The position numbers and the translations under genes are program-made. A stretch of DNA of 64,000 nt from Lysobacteraceae bacterium. Its GTDB lineage: Bacteria > Pseudomonadota > Gammaproteobacteria > Xanthomonadales > Xanthomonadaceae. The stretch is taken from positions 62,001-126,000 of the forward strand of contig JAEUPQ010000040.1 in NCBI GenBank assembly GCA_016789405.1. The letters run 5' to 3'. Position 1 is the stretch's first letter. Every line of letters starts with the position of its first letter. The notes beneath the pieces are model-generated. The model was not told the origin of the DNA. It made no database searches and worked only from the letters and a program-made list of their open reading frames with translations. This document shows, piece by piece, positions 45,721-56,691 of the stretch.

Positions 45721-45730
45721 CCGGATCGCG

Positions 45731-45762
45731 AAAGAAAACGCCCCGGGTTGCCCCGGGGCGTT
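45731..45762 (-). terminator. Rho-independent terminator for the minus-strand alpha-lytic gene
   Basis: 11-bp stem AACGCCCCGGG/CCCGGGGCGTT; read on the minus strand it runs into TTTTCTTT. It sits back to back with the plus-strand terminator of the convergent gene. Confidence 0.88.
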
Positions 45763-45799
45763 GCGTCGACGAGTCGCGTCGATGCGGTGACGCAATCGA

Positions 45800-46984
45800 T
45801 CAGCCGAGCACGAGCGACAGGCCGTAGGCGCTCAACAGCGGGTTGATGCGCTGGTAGTAGCTCACCGGGTTGGACACGCTGCAGTTGGAGTAGGGCGGTG
45901 CCGAACCGTAGAGCTGGCCGCCGGAACTCACGCCCTGCGCCTGGTTGCCGGCCAGCCACGAGCCGCCGGAATCGCCCTGCGTGAGGCAGGCGTTGGCCTG
46001 GCGCAGCCCGTACACCGGGCCGTTCGAGTAGTTCACCGTCACGCTGTTCGCGGTGATCGTGCCGCAGCGCCAGCCCGAGGCGTAGCCGGAACGGCACACG
46101 GCGGTGCCGACGCCGTATTCGGTGCTGCCACGCACTGCGACATTCGTGCCGTTGTAGCGGTTCACCAGCCCGTACAGCACGTCGCTGCTGCGCACGTTGG
46201 CCCATGCGCGATCGTTGGTCGGGAAGCTGCTGCCCTGCACCGAACCGACGGCGACGCCGCCGATGCTGACGCTGGTCCCCGCGCTGCCGCAGTGGCCTGC
46301 GGTGGCGAAGCCCTTCGTGCTGCCGCGCGTGACCGAGAAACCGATCGAGCAGGAGCCGCCGCCCGAACCGTAGCGGTTGCCGCCGATGACGTTGGCGGCG
46401 GGCATCGCGACGCCTTCGGCGCGCTCGAAGCGGACGGTATCGACGTTCGCGGCGCTGACTGCGACGAAATCGATCGCGCGCAGCATCGCGCCATCCTGCA
46501 CCTTCACCACGACGCTGTTGGTCGGCAGGTCGACGTACCACGACTGCACGCCGTGCATCGCGCGGGCATCGCGTGCGCGCTGGCGGATGTCGTCGAGGCG
46601 CGCCATCGTGCCCTCGAGCTGGCGCAGGCTGTGGCGCACGCTGCGCACTTCGCTGCCCGGCAGGCTGGCCTTCGCCGCGCCGGCGGTGGCGACGACGTAG
46701 CGGAAGTCGCCCGTCGAGGTGCGCTCCAGCCAGCCACCCGCGAAGTTCGCGCCGAACGCACGACGCGCCTGCGCTTCGCGCGCCAGCGTTTCGTGCTGCA
46801 GCTTGAAGAAGCGCGGCAGCTGCTCGGCGGTAAGGTTGAGGTCGCGCTGCATCGCAGCGGCCATGTCGACCGGGATCGACGTGCGCACATCGTTCGCGGC
46901 AGCAGTTCCGGCAAGTGCGGCGGTGGCCATGGCGATGGCGATCGAAACGAGGGTTTTCCTGTCCACGAAATTCGAATGAGACAT
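45800..46984 (-). CDS. Alpha-lytic protease-type serine endopeptidase, copy 1
   Basis: A 394-residue secreted protease of the alpha-lytic endopeptidase family. Signal peptide about 1-30, large pro region (about 31-196) that acts as a folding catalyst in this family, and a mature domain starting near ANVIGG at 197, leaving 198 residues, the length of Lysobacter alpha-lytic protease. Triad H231 (TAGHCG), D258 (PTNDRAW) and S339 (GDSGGSW). Cysteine pairs 212/232, 297/307 and 333/368 match the known pattern. ATG 46984 has CTGGAG about ten bases upstream. The closest relative is at 47916 in the same orientation. In the family this enzyme cuts after small residues and lyses bacteria and soil nematodes. 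Confidence 0.95.
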   Translation of the reverse strand: MSHSNFVDRKTLVSIAIAMATAALAGTAAANDVRTSIPVDMAAAMQRDLNLTAEQLPRFFKLQHETLAREAQARRAFGANFAGGWLERTSTGDFRYVVATAGAAKASLPGSEVRSVRHSLRQLEGTMARLDDIRQRARDARAMHGVQSWYVDLPTNSVVVKVQDGAMLRAIDFVAVSAANVDTVRFERAEGVAMPAANVIGGNRYGSGGGSCSIGFSVTRGSTKGFATAGHCGSAGTSVSIGGVAVGSVQGSSFPTNDRAWANVRSSDVLYGLVNRYNGTNVAVRGSTEYGVGTAVCRSGYASGWRCGTITANSVTVNYSNGPVYGLRQANACLTQGDSGGSWLAGNQAQGVSSGGQLYGSAPPYSNCSVSNPVSYYQRINPLLSAYGLSLVLG

Positions 46985-47366
46985 TGAATCACTCCAGAGA
47001 CAATGATGGGTCTGTGTCCGATGTCGCCCGATGGCGTCATCGGGTCGGTCGCGGATGTCCTTCCGTGGCCGGCGCGGCCATCATCCGCGTGCCCCCGGTG
47101 CCGGAGTGCGAAGCGTGTCAAGAAAATCGGTCTTGTTGCGGCGCACCGTATAAGCAATTCGAATCACGATCCGCGGTGCGGAATAAGGACGCGTGCGTAT
47201 CGTGATTTTCCGAACGGACATTGTCGGATGCGGAGCCGCAAAAAACGGTTTGACCGAGGATTCTGCGTCGTTTCCACGAGCGGCTTGAACCCGACCGGGA
47301 AGGCCTGGTCACGCCGGATCGATGCCATTTTCTGGCAGACCCTTGCGCGATGCGGCATCGCAGCCA
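46985..47366. other. Non-coding region between alpha-lytic copy 1 and the four-helix membrane gene
   Basis: About 380 bases, including the alpha-lytic promoter on the minus strand. No gene, hairpin terminator or clear promoter boxes seen. Confidence 0.5.
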
Positions 47367-47792
47367 TCAGGCCGCCTGGCTTCGATGACCTTTCAGCCAG
47401 ATCAGGGCGCCGAACAGGAGCATGCAGATGCCGAGGTGGATCGCTTTCGGGTTGATGGTCTGGAAGTTGATGAAAAGCAGTGCGTACATCGCGATGAACG
47501 CGCCGATGAAGGCAAATCCGTTTTTCAGGTTGTTCAGTGTCCTGATCGCGCCGATCGAAAGTACGAACCCCATCAGGGCGATGTAGGCGACATACCCCGC
47601 GACGGACAGCGGGATGATCTGCTTCTCCTGCGACTTCGCGAGGAACTTGCCGACGTCGTGGATCGGGTCGCGAAACGCCTCGAAATCGATCACGCCGGTT
47701 TCCTGTCCGAGCAGCGCGCTTCCGACGCCGATTCGGATCAGGCCGTAGCCGAGGAACACGAGCGAGATGATGATCGCGATGGACTTGCGCAT
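47367..47792 (-). CDS. Small inner-membrane protein with four predicted helices, unknown function
   Basis: A 141-residue protein with four hydrophobic segments: about 5-28, 62-86, 92-114 and 118-136. It begins MRKSIAIIIS and ends KGHRSQAA. The ATG at 47792 is chosen because the frame upstream is basic and runs into the hairpin of the next gene. It lies between the two alpha-lytic genes and in the same direction. I recognise no family. Possible roles include a helper or protective membrane protein for the proteases, but position is the only hint. Confidence 0.65.
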   Translation of the reverse strand: MRKSIAIIISLVFLGYGLIRIGVGSALLGQETGVIDFEAFRDPIHDVGKFLAKSQEKQIIPLSVAGYVAYIALMGFVLSIGAIRTLNNLKNGFAFIGAFIAMYALLFINFQTINPKAIHLGICMLLFGALIWLKGHRSQAA

Positions 47793-47853
47793 GGGGTTCG
47801 ATGGCAATCGATGTGCAATGGTCGACCCCGTGGTTCGAGACAAGTTCAACGAG

Positions 47854-47881
47854 GATGGCCCCGGGTTTCCCCGGGGCCATC
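47854..47881 (-). terminator. Hairpin after alpha-lytic copy 2
   Basis: 12-bp stem GATGGCCCCGGG/CCCGGGGCCATC with a four-base loop. No clear T-run on the minus strand, but the position just after the stop codon supports a terminator or 3' stabiliser. Confidence 0.6.
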
Positions 47882-47915
47882 TTGGACGCATCACGTCGAC
47901 TGCTTGCAGTCGCGA

Positions 47916-49079
47916 TCAGCCGCGCACCAGCGTCAGGCCGTAGGCGCTGAGCAGCGGATTGATCGGCTGGTAGTACGTCACCGGGCTGGCGCTGCCGCAG
48001 TTGCTCGTGCCGTTGAGCTGGCCGCCGGAGCTGACGCCCTGCGCCTGGTCGTTGACCAGCCACGAACCGCCGGAATCGCCCTGGGTGACGCAGGCGCTCG
48101 ACTGGCGCAGGCCGTAGACCGGGCCATTCGAGTAGTTCACGGTCACGTTGAGCGCGGTCACGCGGCCGCAGCGCCAGCCTGAGGCGAAGCCCGAACGGCA
48201 GATCGAGGTGCCGACGCCGTATTCGGTGGTGCCGCGCACCGGCACGGTGCTGCCGTTGTAGCGGTTGACCTGGCCGACCAGGGTGTCGCTGCTGCGCACG
48301 CTGGCCCAGGCGATGTCGCGGCTCGGGAACGTCGCCGCCTGCACGGAACCCACGGTGACGCCGCCGATGCTCACGCTGGTGCCGGCGCGACCGCAGTGGC
48401 CGGCCGTGGCGAAGCCCTTGGTCGTGCCGCGCGTCACCGCGAAGCCGATCGAGCACGAACCGCCGCCCGAGCCGTAGCGGTCGCCACCGCGCACGGTGGC
48501 GACCGGCGTCGCGACGCCCTCCGCGCGCTCGAAGCGGATCGCGCGGCCGTTCGCGGCGCTGACCGCGACGAAGTCGATCGCACGCGCCATCGCGCCCGGC
48601 TCGACCGACACCACCACGCTGTTGCTTGGCAGGTCGATGTGCCACGACTGCACGCCCTGCAGGCGACGGCCGTCGCGTGCGCGCTGGCGCACGTCGTCGA
48701 GGCTCTGCATCGCCAGCTCGAGGTCGCGCAGCGAATGACGGACCTGGCGCACGCTTGCGCCCGGAACGGACTTGCCGGCAGCGGTGCTGGCGACCACCTG
48801 GTGGAACTGGCCTGTGGCGTCGCGCTCCAGCCAGGCGCCGGCGAAGTTCGCGCCGAGTGCGCGGCGCGCCTGCGCTTCACGCGCCAGGCTGTCGCGCTGC
48901 AGCTGGAAGAAGCGCGGCAGGTACTCGGCGCGGATGCCGAGGTCGCGTTCCATCGCCGCAACCATGCCGGCGGGGTAGGTCTCGCGCTCGCCGGCGGCGA
49001 CGGTCCCGATGGAGGTGATCGCCACGGCCAGGCTGGCCGCGACGAGGAGATGCTTGCCCATCTGATTCGAACTGAACAT
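47916..49079 (-). CDS. Alpha-lytic protease-type serine endopeptidase, copy 2
   Basis: A 387-residue paralogue of the gene at 45800. Signal peptide about 1-29, pro region (about 30-192), mature domain about 195 residues. Triad H228 (TAGHCG), D255 (PSRDIAW) and S336 (GDSGGSW). The mature start reads ATVRGGDRYGSGGG. ATG 49079 follows CTGGAGCGATTCA, almost the same leader as copy 1 (CTGGAGTGATTCA), so the pair was duplicated with its translation signals. The frame continues upstream without protein-like sequence. Confidence 0.95.
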   Translation of the reverse strand: MFSSNQMGKHLLVAASLAVAITSIGTVAAGERETYPAGMVAAMERDLGIRAEYLPRFFQLQRDSLAREAQARRALGANFAGAWLERDATGQFHQVVASTAAGKSVPGASVRQVRHSLRDLELAMQSLDDVRQRARDGRRLQGVQSWHIDLPSNSVVVSVEPGAMARAIDFVAVSAANGRAIRFERAEGVATPVATVRGGDRYGSGGGSCSIGFAVTRGTTKGFATAGHCGRAGTSVSIGGVTVGSVQAATFPSRDIAWASVRSSDTLVGQVNRYNGSTVPVRGTTEYGVGTSICRSGFASGWRCGRVTALNVTVNYSNGPVYGLRQSSACVTQGDSGGSWLVNDQAQGVSSGGQLNGTSNCGSASPVTYYQPINPLLSAYGLTLVRG

Positions 49080-49395
49080 TGAATCGCTCCAGAAACAATG
49101 AAAGGAAAGTCGGCGCGTACGCGTGCAGGACGCGCACGTCGACCGGAAGGGTGAAGACCCCGCGAGCGAATGAAGCCTCGTCTCCGCTCCCCCTCGGGGC
49201 GTGCGCATGGTCGCGATGCGGACGCCAGGGAATTGCGATGCGAGTCCAGAAAAACGGCCTATGTTGCGATGCACCCATGGCCATCGCTCATCACAACCAA
49301 AGCGATGGGGAACGCATGCCGATGCATGTTGGCGATGTCCTGGCGGCATGGCTGGCGCACGACAGGATGCGTCCGGGCGAGCCGATCGCGGACAT
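49080..49395. other. Non-coding region upstream of alpha-lytic copy 2
   Basis: About 315 bases marking the right border of the protease cluster. No gene and no distinct promoter element recognised. Confidence 0.5.
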
Positions 49396-49396
49396 G

Positions 49397-49422
49397 AAAA
49401 AAGCCCGGCCATGGCCGGGCTT
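49397..49422 (-). terminator. Rho-independent terminator for the asparaginase-like gene
   Basis: Self-complementary GCCCGGCCATGGCCGGGC core; on the minus strand it runs into six T. It lies 28 bases after the stop codon. Confidence 0.9.
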
Positions 49423-49449
49423 CTGTCGGGCGGGCAACGCGGCGTCGCG

Positions 49450-49944
49450 TCAGCTCGCGGCTTCGAACCGGTTCGCCGCGACGTTCTTGCGCACCTTGAG
49501 CGGGTCCCAGATGCGGCCGTTCATCGCGATGTAGACGCCCGGCGGCAGCGACTGCACGGCGCCGACGGCGGTGCCGATGTTGAATTCGGCATCCGAGCCG
49601 CGGAAGCGTGCGGGATTCAACGCGCCGGTCAAGACAATCGTCTTGTCGGCGATGGTGCTCAGGACCTTTGCGGTCTCGACCATCGAGTCCGTGCCGTGGG
49701 TCAGCAGCACGTGCTTCGTCGGCTGGGCGGCGATCGTCGCGCGGATCAGTTCGCGGTCTTCCTGGGTGATGTGCAGCGAATCCTTGCGGATGATCGGGAT
49801 CACGCTGAAACGGAACGCGACGCCCAGCTCTTCGAGGATGCGTCCGATCTGCGGCTCGCCGACCTGGTAATCCGACTTGTCGTCGAAATAGATCTTGTCG
49901 ATGGTGCCGCCGGTGGTGACGATCAGGAGCTGGTCCATGGTCAT
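49450..49944 (-). CDS. Half-length asparaginase-like protein
   Basis: A 164-residue protein matching only the N-terminal half of type I/II L-asparaginases (usual length about 330). It has the two active-site blocks TTGGTIDK (about 8-15) and THGTDSMVETA (about 82-92), with the catalytic threonines and the Thr-Asp pair, and then ends. Stand-alone asparaginase-domain proteins of this size are known in Proteobacteria, but their activity is uncertain; a complete active site in classic enzymes needs the C-terminal half of a partner subunit. Two possible ATGs (49944, 49938); the upstream one is given. First gene of the housekeeping region. Confidence 0.82.
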   Translation of the reverse strand: MTMDQLLIVTTGGTIDKIYFDDKSDYQVGEPQIGRILEELGVAFRFSVIPIIRKDSLHITQEDRELIRATIAAQPTKHVLLTHGTDSMVETAKVLSTIADKTIVLTGALNPARFRGSDAEFNIGTAVGAVQSLPPGVYIAMNGRIWDPLKVRKNVAANRFEAAS

Positions 49945-50030
49945 GCTGCGTTCGAAGGGAAGACGAGCGCGATTATAAGCCCCGGGGCTTCCGGGCGCCG
50001 TCCATACGCGTGCGTTCGATGCACGCGGGA

Positions 50031-50393
50031 TCAGGACGCCGGACGCTTCTTTCCGAAGCGCGCGCGCAGCCCCGGCGCGCTCGACGCGAAGATGATCACC
50101 ACGGCCAGCGCGGTTTCGGCCAGCGCCATCGGTCGCTGCGCGGCATCCGCCCAGGCCACCATCACGCCATGGGAGAACCAGCCCAGCGCGAACACGCCGG
50201 CCCAGAACCGCGCCGTGGCGCTGCCGGCCAGCGCGCCGAACCCCACCAGCAGCGGCGGCAGGGCGAAGAGAAGCAGGCCGGCGACGAGATGCTTGCTGTC
50301 GAGCTGCCACCAGGCGAAGAGCCCGGACAGGGCGAACAGGCTGGCGACGAGGACAAGACGCTCGGCGCGAGGCGGGGTCGGGGCGTTCAGCAT
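50031..50393 (-). CDS. DUF2069 inner-membrane protein
   Basis: A 120-residue protein with four predicted membrane segments (about 13-29, 36-55, 61-80, 89-106), typical of the DUF2069 family found next to wrbA and yihY in Xanthomonadales. ATG 50393 has GAGG nine bases upstream. It starts 9 bases after the wrbA stop and is most likely co-transcribed with it. Function unknown. Confidence 0.82.
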   Translation of the reverse strand: MLNAPTPPRAERLVLVASLFALSGLFAWWQLDSKHLVAGLLLFALPPLLVGFGALAGSATARFWAGVFALGWFSHGVMVAWADAAQRPMALAETALAVVIIFASSAPGLRARFGKKRPAS

Positions 50394-50402
50394 GATCGAT
50401 CC

Positions 50403-52368
<1,966 letters not shown>

Positions 52369-52372
<4 letters not shown>

Positions 52373-52965
52373 ACCCGATGTTGTCCGCCGTGCTTGCGCT
52401 GTCGATTCCCCTGGCGGCCTGCAGCGCCGACGCGCCGCCGACCGGTGGCGATGCCGCGAGCGCGTCGTCGACCGCCAGTGTGCCCGCAGCCGCGCCGACC
52501 GAGCCCGCGAAGGATGCGGTCGACATGGAGCGACCCGCGCTGAAGATCGCCACGCTCGACGGCGCGCAGTACGACCTCGCCGCGAAGCGCGGACGCTGGA
52601 TCGTGGTGAATTTCTGGGCGACCTGGTGCTCGCCATGCCTCAAGGAAATGCCGGAGCTGGATGCGCTCGATGCCGAACGCGAGGACATCGAGGTCATCGG
52701 CCTGGCCTACGAAGAGATCGAACCGGCCGACCTGCGCGCCTTCCTCGACAAGCGCCCGGTGAAGTATCCGATCGCGATCGTCGATGTCTACGATCCGCCG
52801 GCCGATTTCCCGACGCCGCGCGGCCTGCCGATGACGCACGTGATCGCGCCCGACGGCACCGTCGCCAAGCGTTTCATGGGGCCGGTGACGAAGGATGAGC
52901 TGGCCGCGGTCGTCGATGGCAAGGCCGTCGACGGCGTGAAGACGCCGGCCGCCGGCGCGATGTGA
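52369..52965 (+). CDS. TlpA/ResA-like thioredoxin-fold lipoprotein
   Basis: A 198-residue lipoprotein. Signal with lipobox LAAC (Cys18), low-complexity Ala/Pro/Ser linker to about 52, then a thioredoxin fold with active site WCSPC (Cys87, Cys90) and a cis-proline block GLPMTHV. It likely acts in the periplasm as a thiol-disulfide reductase or in redox upkeep of exported proteins. It overlaps the gene before it and the gene after it by four bases each, making a tight three-gene unit. Confidence 0.9.
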
Positions 52966-53249
52966 AGGCCGTGCAGGCGGTTCGCTTCCTGGTGTCAGGT
53001 CGCGTGCAGGGTGTCGCCTTCCGTGCGTACACCCGGCGTGAGGCCCTCGCGCTCGGACTCCGGGGACATGCCGTGAACCTGGCCGACGGTCGGGTCGAAG
53101 TGGTGGCGGTCGGTGATGCCCACGCCATCTCGCTGCTCGGCGACTGGTTGCGGCACGGCCCGCCGCTGGCGCGGGTCGACGGCCTGCAGCGCGAAGAGGT
53201 CAGCGTCGAAGCGCAAGCCGATGCGGGCGACGATTTCCTGATCGGCTGA
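52962..53249 (+). CDS. acyP: Acylphosphatase
   Basis: A 95-residue enzyme hydrolysing acyl phosphates to carboxylate and phosphate. Signature VSGRVQGVAFRAYTRR with catalytic Arg21, and Asn39 in the NLADGRVEV block. Start is GTG 52962, overlapping the preceding stop as GTGA. Length is standard (about 90-95). Confidence 0.93.
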   Translation: MKAVQAVRFLVSGRVQGVAFRAYTRREALALGLRGHAVNLADGRVEVVAVGDAHAISLLGDWLRHGPPLARVDGLQREEVSVEAQADAGDDFLIG

Positions 53250-53288
53250 CGCTCGCCGCTGGCGGCGCGGCGACCCCTCCTCGGGGCT

Positions 53289-53363
53289 ATTCCGATATAT
53301 CCGGTAGGAATTGGCTCGTTGGGCGACGTGCTGGCAACAATCCCTATCAATCGAATAGGGAAT
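53289..53363 (+). promoter_or_regulatory. Promoter region with two inverted repeats before the Rrf2 gene
   Basis: Two dyads: ATTCC-N13-GGAAT (53289-53311) and AATCCCTAT-N7-ATAGGGAAT (53339-53363, eight of nine positions paired). Both contain TAGG(G)AAT half-sites. Between them lie TTGGCT and CAACAAT at 18-bp spacing, a possible -35/-10 pair. Rrf2 proteins of the CymR/IscR kind bind such dyads, and the flanking position fits autorepression. Confidence 0.6.
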
Positions 53364-53373
53364 CGCCCGGGCC

Positions 53374-53820
53374 ATGCTCACCATGAAAGCCAAGTACGCC
53401 CTGCGCACCATGACCGCCCTTGCGCGGTCCGGTGACGCGCGGGTGCAGGCGCGGCACCTGGCCGAGCGTTGCCGGATCCCGGCCAAGTTCCTCGAAGCGA
53501 TCCTCGTCGATCTTCGCGAGGCCGGCTTCGTGCAGAGCCGGCGCGGCCAGCAGGGCGGGCATGCGCTGGCGCGCGCCGCCGAAGACATCAGGATCGGTGA
53601 CGTGATCCGTGCCATCGACGGGCCGCTGGCGCCCGTGCGCTGCGCAAGCGTCACCGCCTACGAGCCCTGCCGCGATTGCCCCGACCCCGACGCCTGCGCG
53701 CTGCGCGCGCTGATGCGCGAAACCCGCGACGCGTTGTCGCGCGTGCTCGATGGCAGGTCGCTGCGCGAGTTCGCCGATGCCGATGCCGCGCTCTCACCCT
53801 CGACCCAGGAGTACGCATGA
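53374..53820 (+). CDS. Rrf2-family transcription regulator of the sulfate-uptake operon
   Basis: A 148-residue winged-helix regulator: MKAKYALRTMTALA helix, recognition region QARHLAERCRIPAKFLEAILVDLREAGFV split by the usual wing (SRRGQQGGHALAR). Cysteines 90, 99, 102 and 108 lie where Rrf2 proteins such as IscR hold an Fe-S cluster, although the spacing (C-x8-C-x2-C-x5-C) is not IscR-like. First gene of a run reaching cysA, so it probably controls that operon in response to sulfur status, as CymR does in Firmicutes. Start ATG 53374; no clear ribosome site, so a short or leaderless message is possible. Confidence 0.88.
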   Translation: MLTMKAKYALRTMTALARSGDARVQARHLAERCRIPAKFLEAILVDLREAGFVQSRRGQQGGHALARAAEDIRIGDVIRAIDGPLAPVRCASVTAYEPCRDCPDPDACALRALMRETRDALSRVLDGRSLREFADADAALSPSTQEYA

Positions 53821-54014
53821 AGGACAAAGACAAACCGCCGGCCCCGCCGGACATCGCAGGCATTTCGCTGCAGAGCATCCCGCTTAGCGCCCACGAGCGC
53901 GCGGTGATCACCGCGCTGCGTGAAGTGGCGTTCGGCGAGATCGAGGTGGTCGTCCACAACGCGCGGATCGTGCAGATCACGCGCAGCCAGAAGTTCAGGT
54001 TCAACGACCGCTGA
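53817..54014 (+). CDS. DUF2292 (YezD-like) small protein
   Basis: A 65-residue protein with the family core VITALREVAFGEIEVVVHNARIVQITRSQK split over residues 33-62. ATG 53817 overlaps the Rrf2 stop by four bases (ATGA) and CAGGAG stands seven bases upstream. To my knowledge members of this family are often found beside sulfate or sulfonate uptake genes; the molecular role is unknown. Its position between regulator and porin supports a role in sulfur assimilation. Confidence 0.85.
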   Translation: MKDKDKPPAPPDIAGISLQSIPLSAHERAVITALREVAFGEIEVVVHNARIVQITRSQKFRFNDR

Positions 54015-54111
54015 GCGGTCGCCCAGAGAAATCCGACGGCCGCCCAGTGGCCGTTCACGCCAGCGCAGACCGGACCGCCGGACGCGCGACTTTCCCAGTA
54101 CGGAGTCGACG

Positions 54112-55575
54112 ATGTCCGAGTTGTTCCCACGCGCGTCCGCGCGTCTGTTGCCCATTGCGATCGCCCTGTCGATCGCCTCCCCGTCCGTATTCGCACAGGA
54201 CGCATCCCGGAACGAAGCCGCGAGCCAGCGAGCGCTGATCGAGCGCCTGGAAGCGCTGGAACGCCGCCTGGGCGTCGACGGTGGCACCGTCGATGGCGCT
54301 GTCGGCGACGCTGCCGACCTCGATCGCCGCCTGCGCGTGATCGAGCGCAGGCTGGAACTGCAGGCCGAGGAAACCGCCGCGAGAGCCGCGAAGGATCCGG
54401 TGGTCTCGCTCGCCGCAAATCGCGGTCTGTCGATCAAGTCGCCCGATGGCCTCGAACTCAAGGTGCGTGGCCTGGTGCAGGCCGATGGCCGTTTCTTCGT
54501 CGGCGACGAACGCACGCCGCAGAACGACACCTTCCTGTTCCGCCGCATCCGCCCCACGCTCGAAGGCACCTGGGGCTCGCTGGTCGGTTTCCGCATCACG
54601 CCCGAATTCGCGGGCGACAGCGCGACCGTGGTCGATGCCTATGTCGACCTGAAGTTCGATCCACGCGCCACCGTGCGCATCGGCAAGGTCAAGGGGCCGG
54701 TCGGCCTGGAACGCCTGCAGTCCGGTGGTGCGATCGCGCTGGTCGAACGCGGCTTTCCGACCGAGCTGGCCCCGAATCGCGACCTCGGCGTTCAGCTGCA
54801 GGGCGAACTGTTCACCAATCGCCTGAGCTACGTCGTCGGCGTCTACAACGGTGCGCCCGACGGCCGCGATGCCGCCACCACCAACCCCGACAACGAATTC
54901 GAGTACGCCGGCCGCGTGTTCTGGGAACCCTTCAAGAACAGCGCGAACGCGTGGTCGGGACTGGGCGTGGGTGTCTCCGCGAGTGTCGGCGAGACTTTCG
55001 GCGCCGGCAACAACGTGCTGCCGCGCTATCGCACGCCCGGTCAGGCGCAGTTCTTCGGCTACGGCGCGAACGTGGTCGGCGACGGTCTGCGTCGCCGCCT
55101 GTCGCCGCAGGGTTACTACTACGGCGGACGCTTCGGCGTGCTCGGCGAATACATCACGTCCGAACAGGAAGTGCGCATCGCCTCCGGTGCCGGTGCCGGC
55201 CGTCGCGAACATCTCGAACACGAGGCATGGCAGGTCACCGGCAGCGTCGTACTGACGGGCGAGGACGCCAGCTATCGCGGCGTGGTCAAGCCGAACCGCC
55301 CGTTCACCGTGGGCGGGGAAGGGTGGGGGGCCTTCGAAGTGGTCGGCCGCTACGGCGAATTGTCACTTGATGATGAGACATTCCCGCTGTTCGCCAGTTC
55401 GACGGCCTCCGCGCGCGCCAGCCGCGCCTGGACGCTCGGCCTGAACTGGTACCTCAACAGCAACCTGAAGCTGGTCGCGAACTACACCGAAGCCAGTTTC
55501 GACGGCGGTGCCGCCGCCGGTGCGGACCGCGAAGACGAGAAGTCGATCTTCACCCGCGCGCAATTCTCCTTCTGA
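54112..55575 (+). CDS. Outer-membrane porin, OprO/OprP-like, linked to sulfate uptake
   Basis: A 487-residue outer-membrane porin. Signal peptide about 1-28; a coiled-coil-like stretch (about 35-80, rich in LEALERRL and IERRLELQ) as in trimeric OprP-type porins; then a beta barrel with the family blocks RGLVQADGRFF, RRIRPTLEGTW and IGKVKGPVGLERLQS, ending in phenylalanine (FTRAQFSF). OprO/P porins favour anions such as phosphate; here the operon context suggests sulfate. ATG 54112 follows GGAG. About 100 bases separate it from the small gene upstream and 30 bases from sbp. Confidence 0.88.
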   Translation: MSELFPRASARLLPIAIALSIASPSVFAQDASRNEAASQRALIERLEALERRLGVDGGTVDGAVGDAADLDRRLRVIERRLELQAEETAARAAKDPVVSLAANRGLSIKSPDGLELKVRGLVQADGRFFVGDERTPQNDTFLFRRIRPTLEGTWGSLVGFRITPEFAGDSATVVDAYVDLKFDPRATVRIGKVKGPVGLERLQSGGAIALVERGFPTELAPNRDLGVQLQGELFTNRLSYVVGVYNGAPDGRDAATTNPDNEFEYAGRVFWEPFKNSANAWSGLGVGVSASVGETFGAGNNVLPRYRTPGQAQFFGYGANVVGDGLRRRLSPQGYYYGGRFGVLGEYITSEQEVRIASGAGAGRREHLEHEAWQVTGSVVLTGEDASYRGVVKPNRPFTVGGEGWGAFEVVGRYGELSLDDETFPLFASSTASARASRAWTLGLNWYLNSNLKLVANYTEASFDGGAAAGADREDEKSIFTRAQFSF

Positions 55576-55605
55576 CCGACGCACCTTTCGCATTCGAGGA
55601 TCCAC

Positions 55606-56649
55606 ATGACCATCCTGCGCAATCCCCCTGTGTTCACATCCTTCCTGGTCGCGGCCGTCGTCGCGCTGTCCGCCTTCGCCGCGCCGTCGCGCCCGGCCAT
55701 CGCTGCCGACAAGGAATTCCTCAACGTCTCCTACGACCCGACCCGCGAGTTCTATGCCGAAGTCAACGAGCGCTTCGCCGCGCAGTGGAAGCAGCAGACC
55801 GGCGAGAGCCTGAAGATCCGCGCCTCGCACGGCGGTTCGGGCAAGCAGTCGCGCTCGGTGATCGACGGCCTGGAGGCCTATGTCGTCACCCTCGCGCTGT
55901 CCGGCGACATCGATGCCATCGCGCAGAACGCGAAGCTGCTGCCCGCGAACTGGCAGAGCCGCCTGCCGCACAACAGCTCGCCCTACACCTCGACGATCGT
56001 CTTCCTGGTGCGCAAAGGCAACCCGAAGAAGATCCGCGACTGGGGCGACCTTGCCAAGCCCGGCGTCGCGGTGATCACGCCGAACCCGAAGACGTCCGGC
56101 GGTGCGCGCTGGAACTACCTCGCGGCCTGGGCCTGGGCGTCGAAGGAATATCGCGACGGCGACAAGGTGCTCGGTTTCCTCACGCGCATGTTCAAGAACG
56201 TGCCCGTGCTCGACACCGGCGCGCGCGGTTCGACCACCACCTTCGTCGAGCGCGGCATCGGCGATGTCCTGATCGCATGGGAGAACGAGGCGCTGCTCAC
56301 GCTCAACGAAGGCGACACCCGCAGCAAGTTCGAGATCGTGGTGCCCAGCCTCAGCATCAAGGCAGAACCGCCGGTTGCCTGGGTCGACAAGAACGTGGCC
56401 AAGCACGGCACGCGCAAACAGGCCGAAGCCTACTTGCGCTTCCTGTATTCGCCGGAAGGCCAGCGTCTTGCCGCGAAGCATTTCTATCGTCCGTCCGAAC
56501 CGGACAAGGTGCCGGCTGCCGAACTTGCGAAGTTCCCGCAGGTCACGCTGGTCACCATCGACAGCGCGTTCGGCGGCTGGAAGAAGGCGCAGGCGCAGCA
56601 TTTCGCCGACGGCGGATTCTTCGATCGCATCCAGCAGTCCGGACGCTGA
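55606..56649 (+). CDS. sbp: Sulfate ABC transporter substrate-binding protein
   Basis: A 347-residue periplasmic binding protein. Signal peptide about 1-34; mature part begins [17 protein letters not shown], the family signature, followed by [12 protein letters not shown], which forms part of the sulfate site, and the later blocks [18 protein letters not shown] and [17 protein letters not shown]. It delivers sulfate or thiosulfate to CysTWA. ATG 55606 follows GAGGATCC. Symbol could equally be cysP. Confidence 0.94.
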   Translation: MTILRNPPVFTSFLVAAVVALSAFAAPSRPAIAADKEFLNVSYDPTREFYAEVNERFAAQWKQQTGESLKIRASHGGSGKQSRSVIDGLEAYVVTLALSGDIDAIAQNAKLLPANWQSRLPHNSSPYTSTIVFLVRKGNPKKIRDWGDLAKPGVAVITPNPKTSGGARWNYLAAWAWASKEYRDGDKVLGFLTRMFKNVPVLDTGARGSTTTFVERGIGDVLIAWENEALLTLNEGDTRSKFEIVVPSLSIKAEPPVAWVDKNVAKHGTRKQAEAYLRFLYSPEGQRLAAKHFYRPSEPDKVPAAELAKFPQVTLVTIDSAFGGWKKAQAQHFADGGFFDRIQQSGR

Positions 56650-56691
56650 TGCGATGAACCCTGGCCATCGCCCACACAGGGAGACGCCTCC

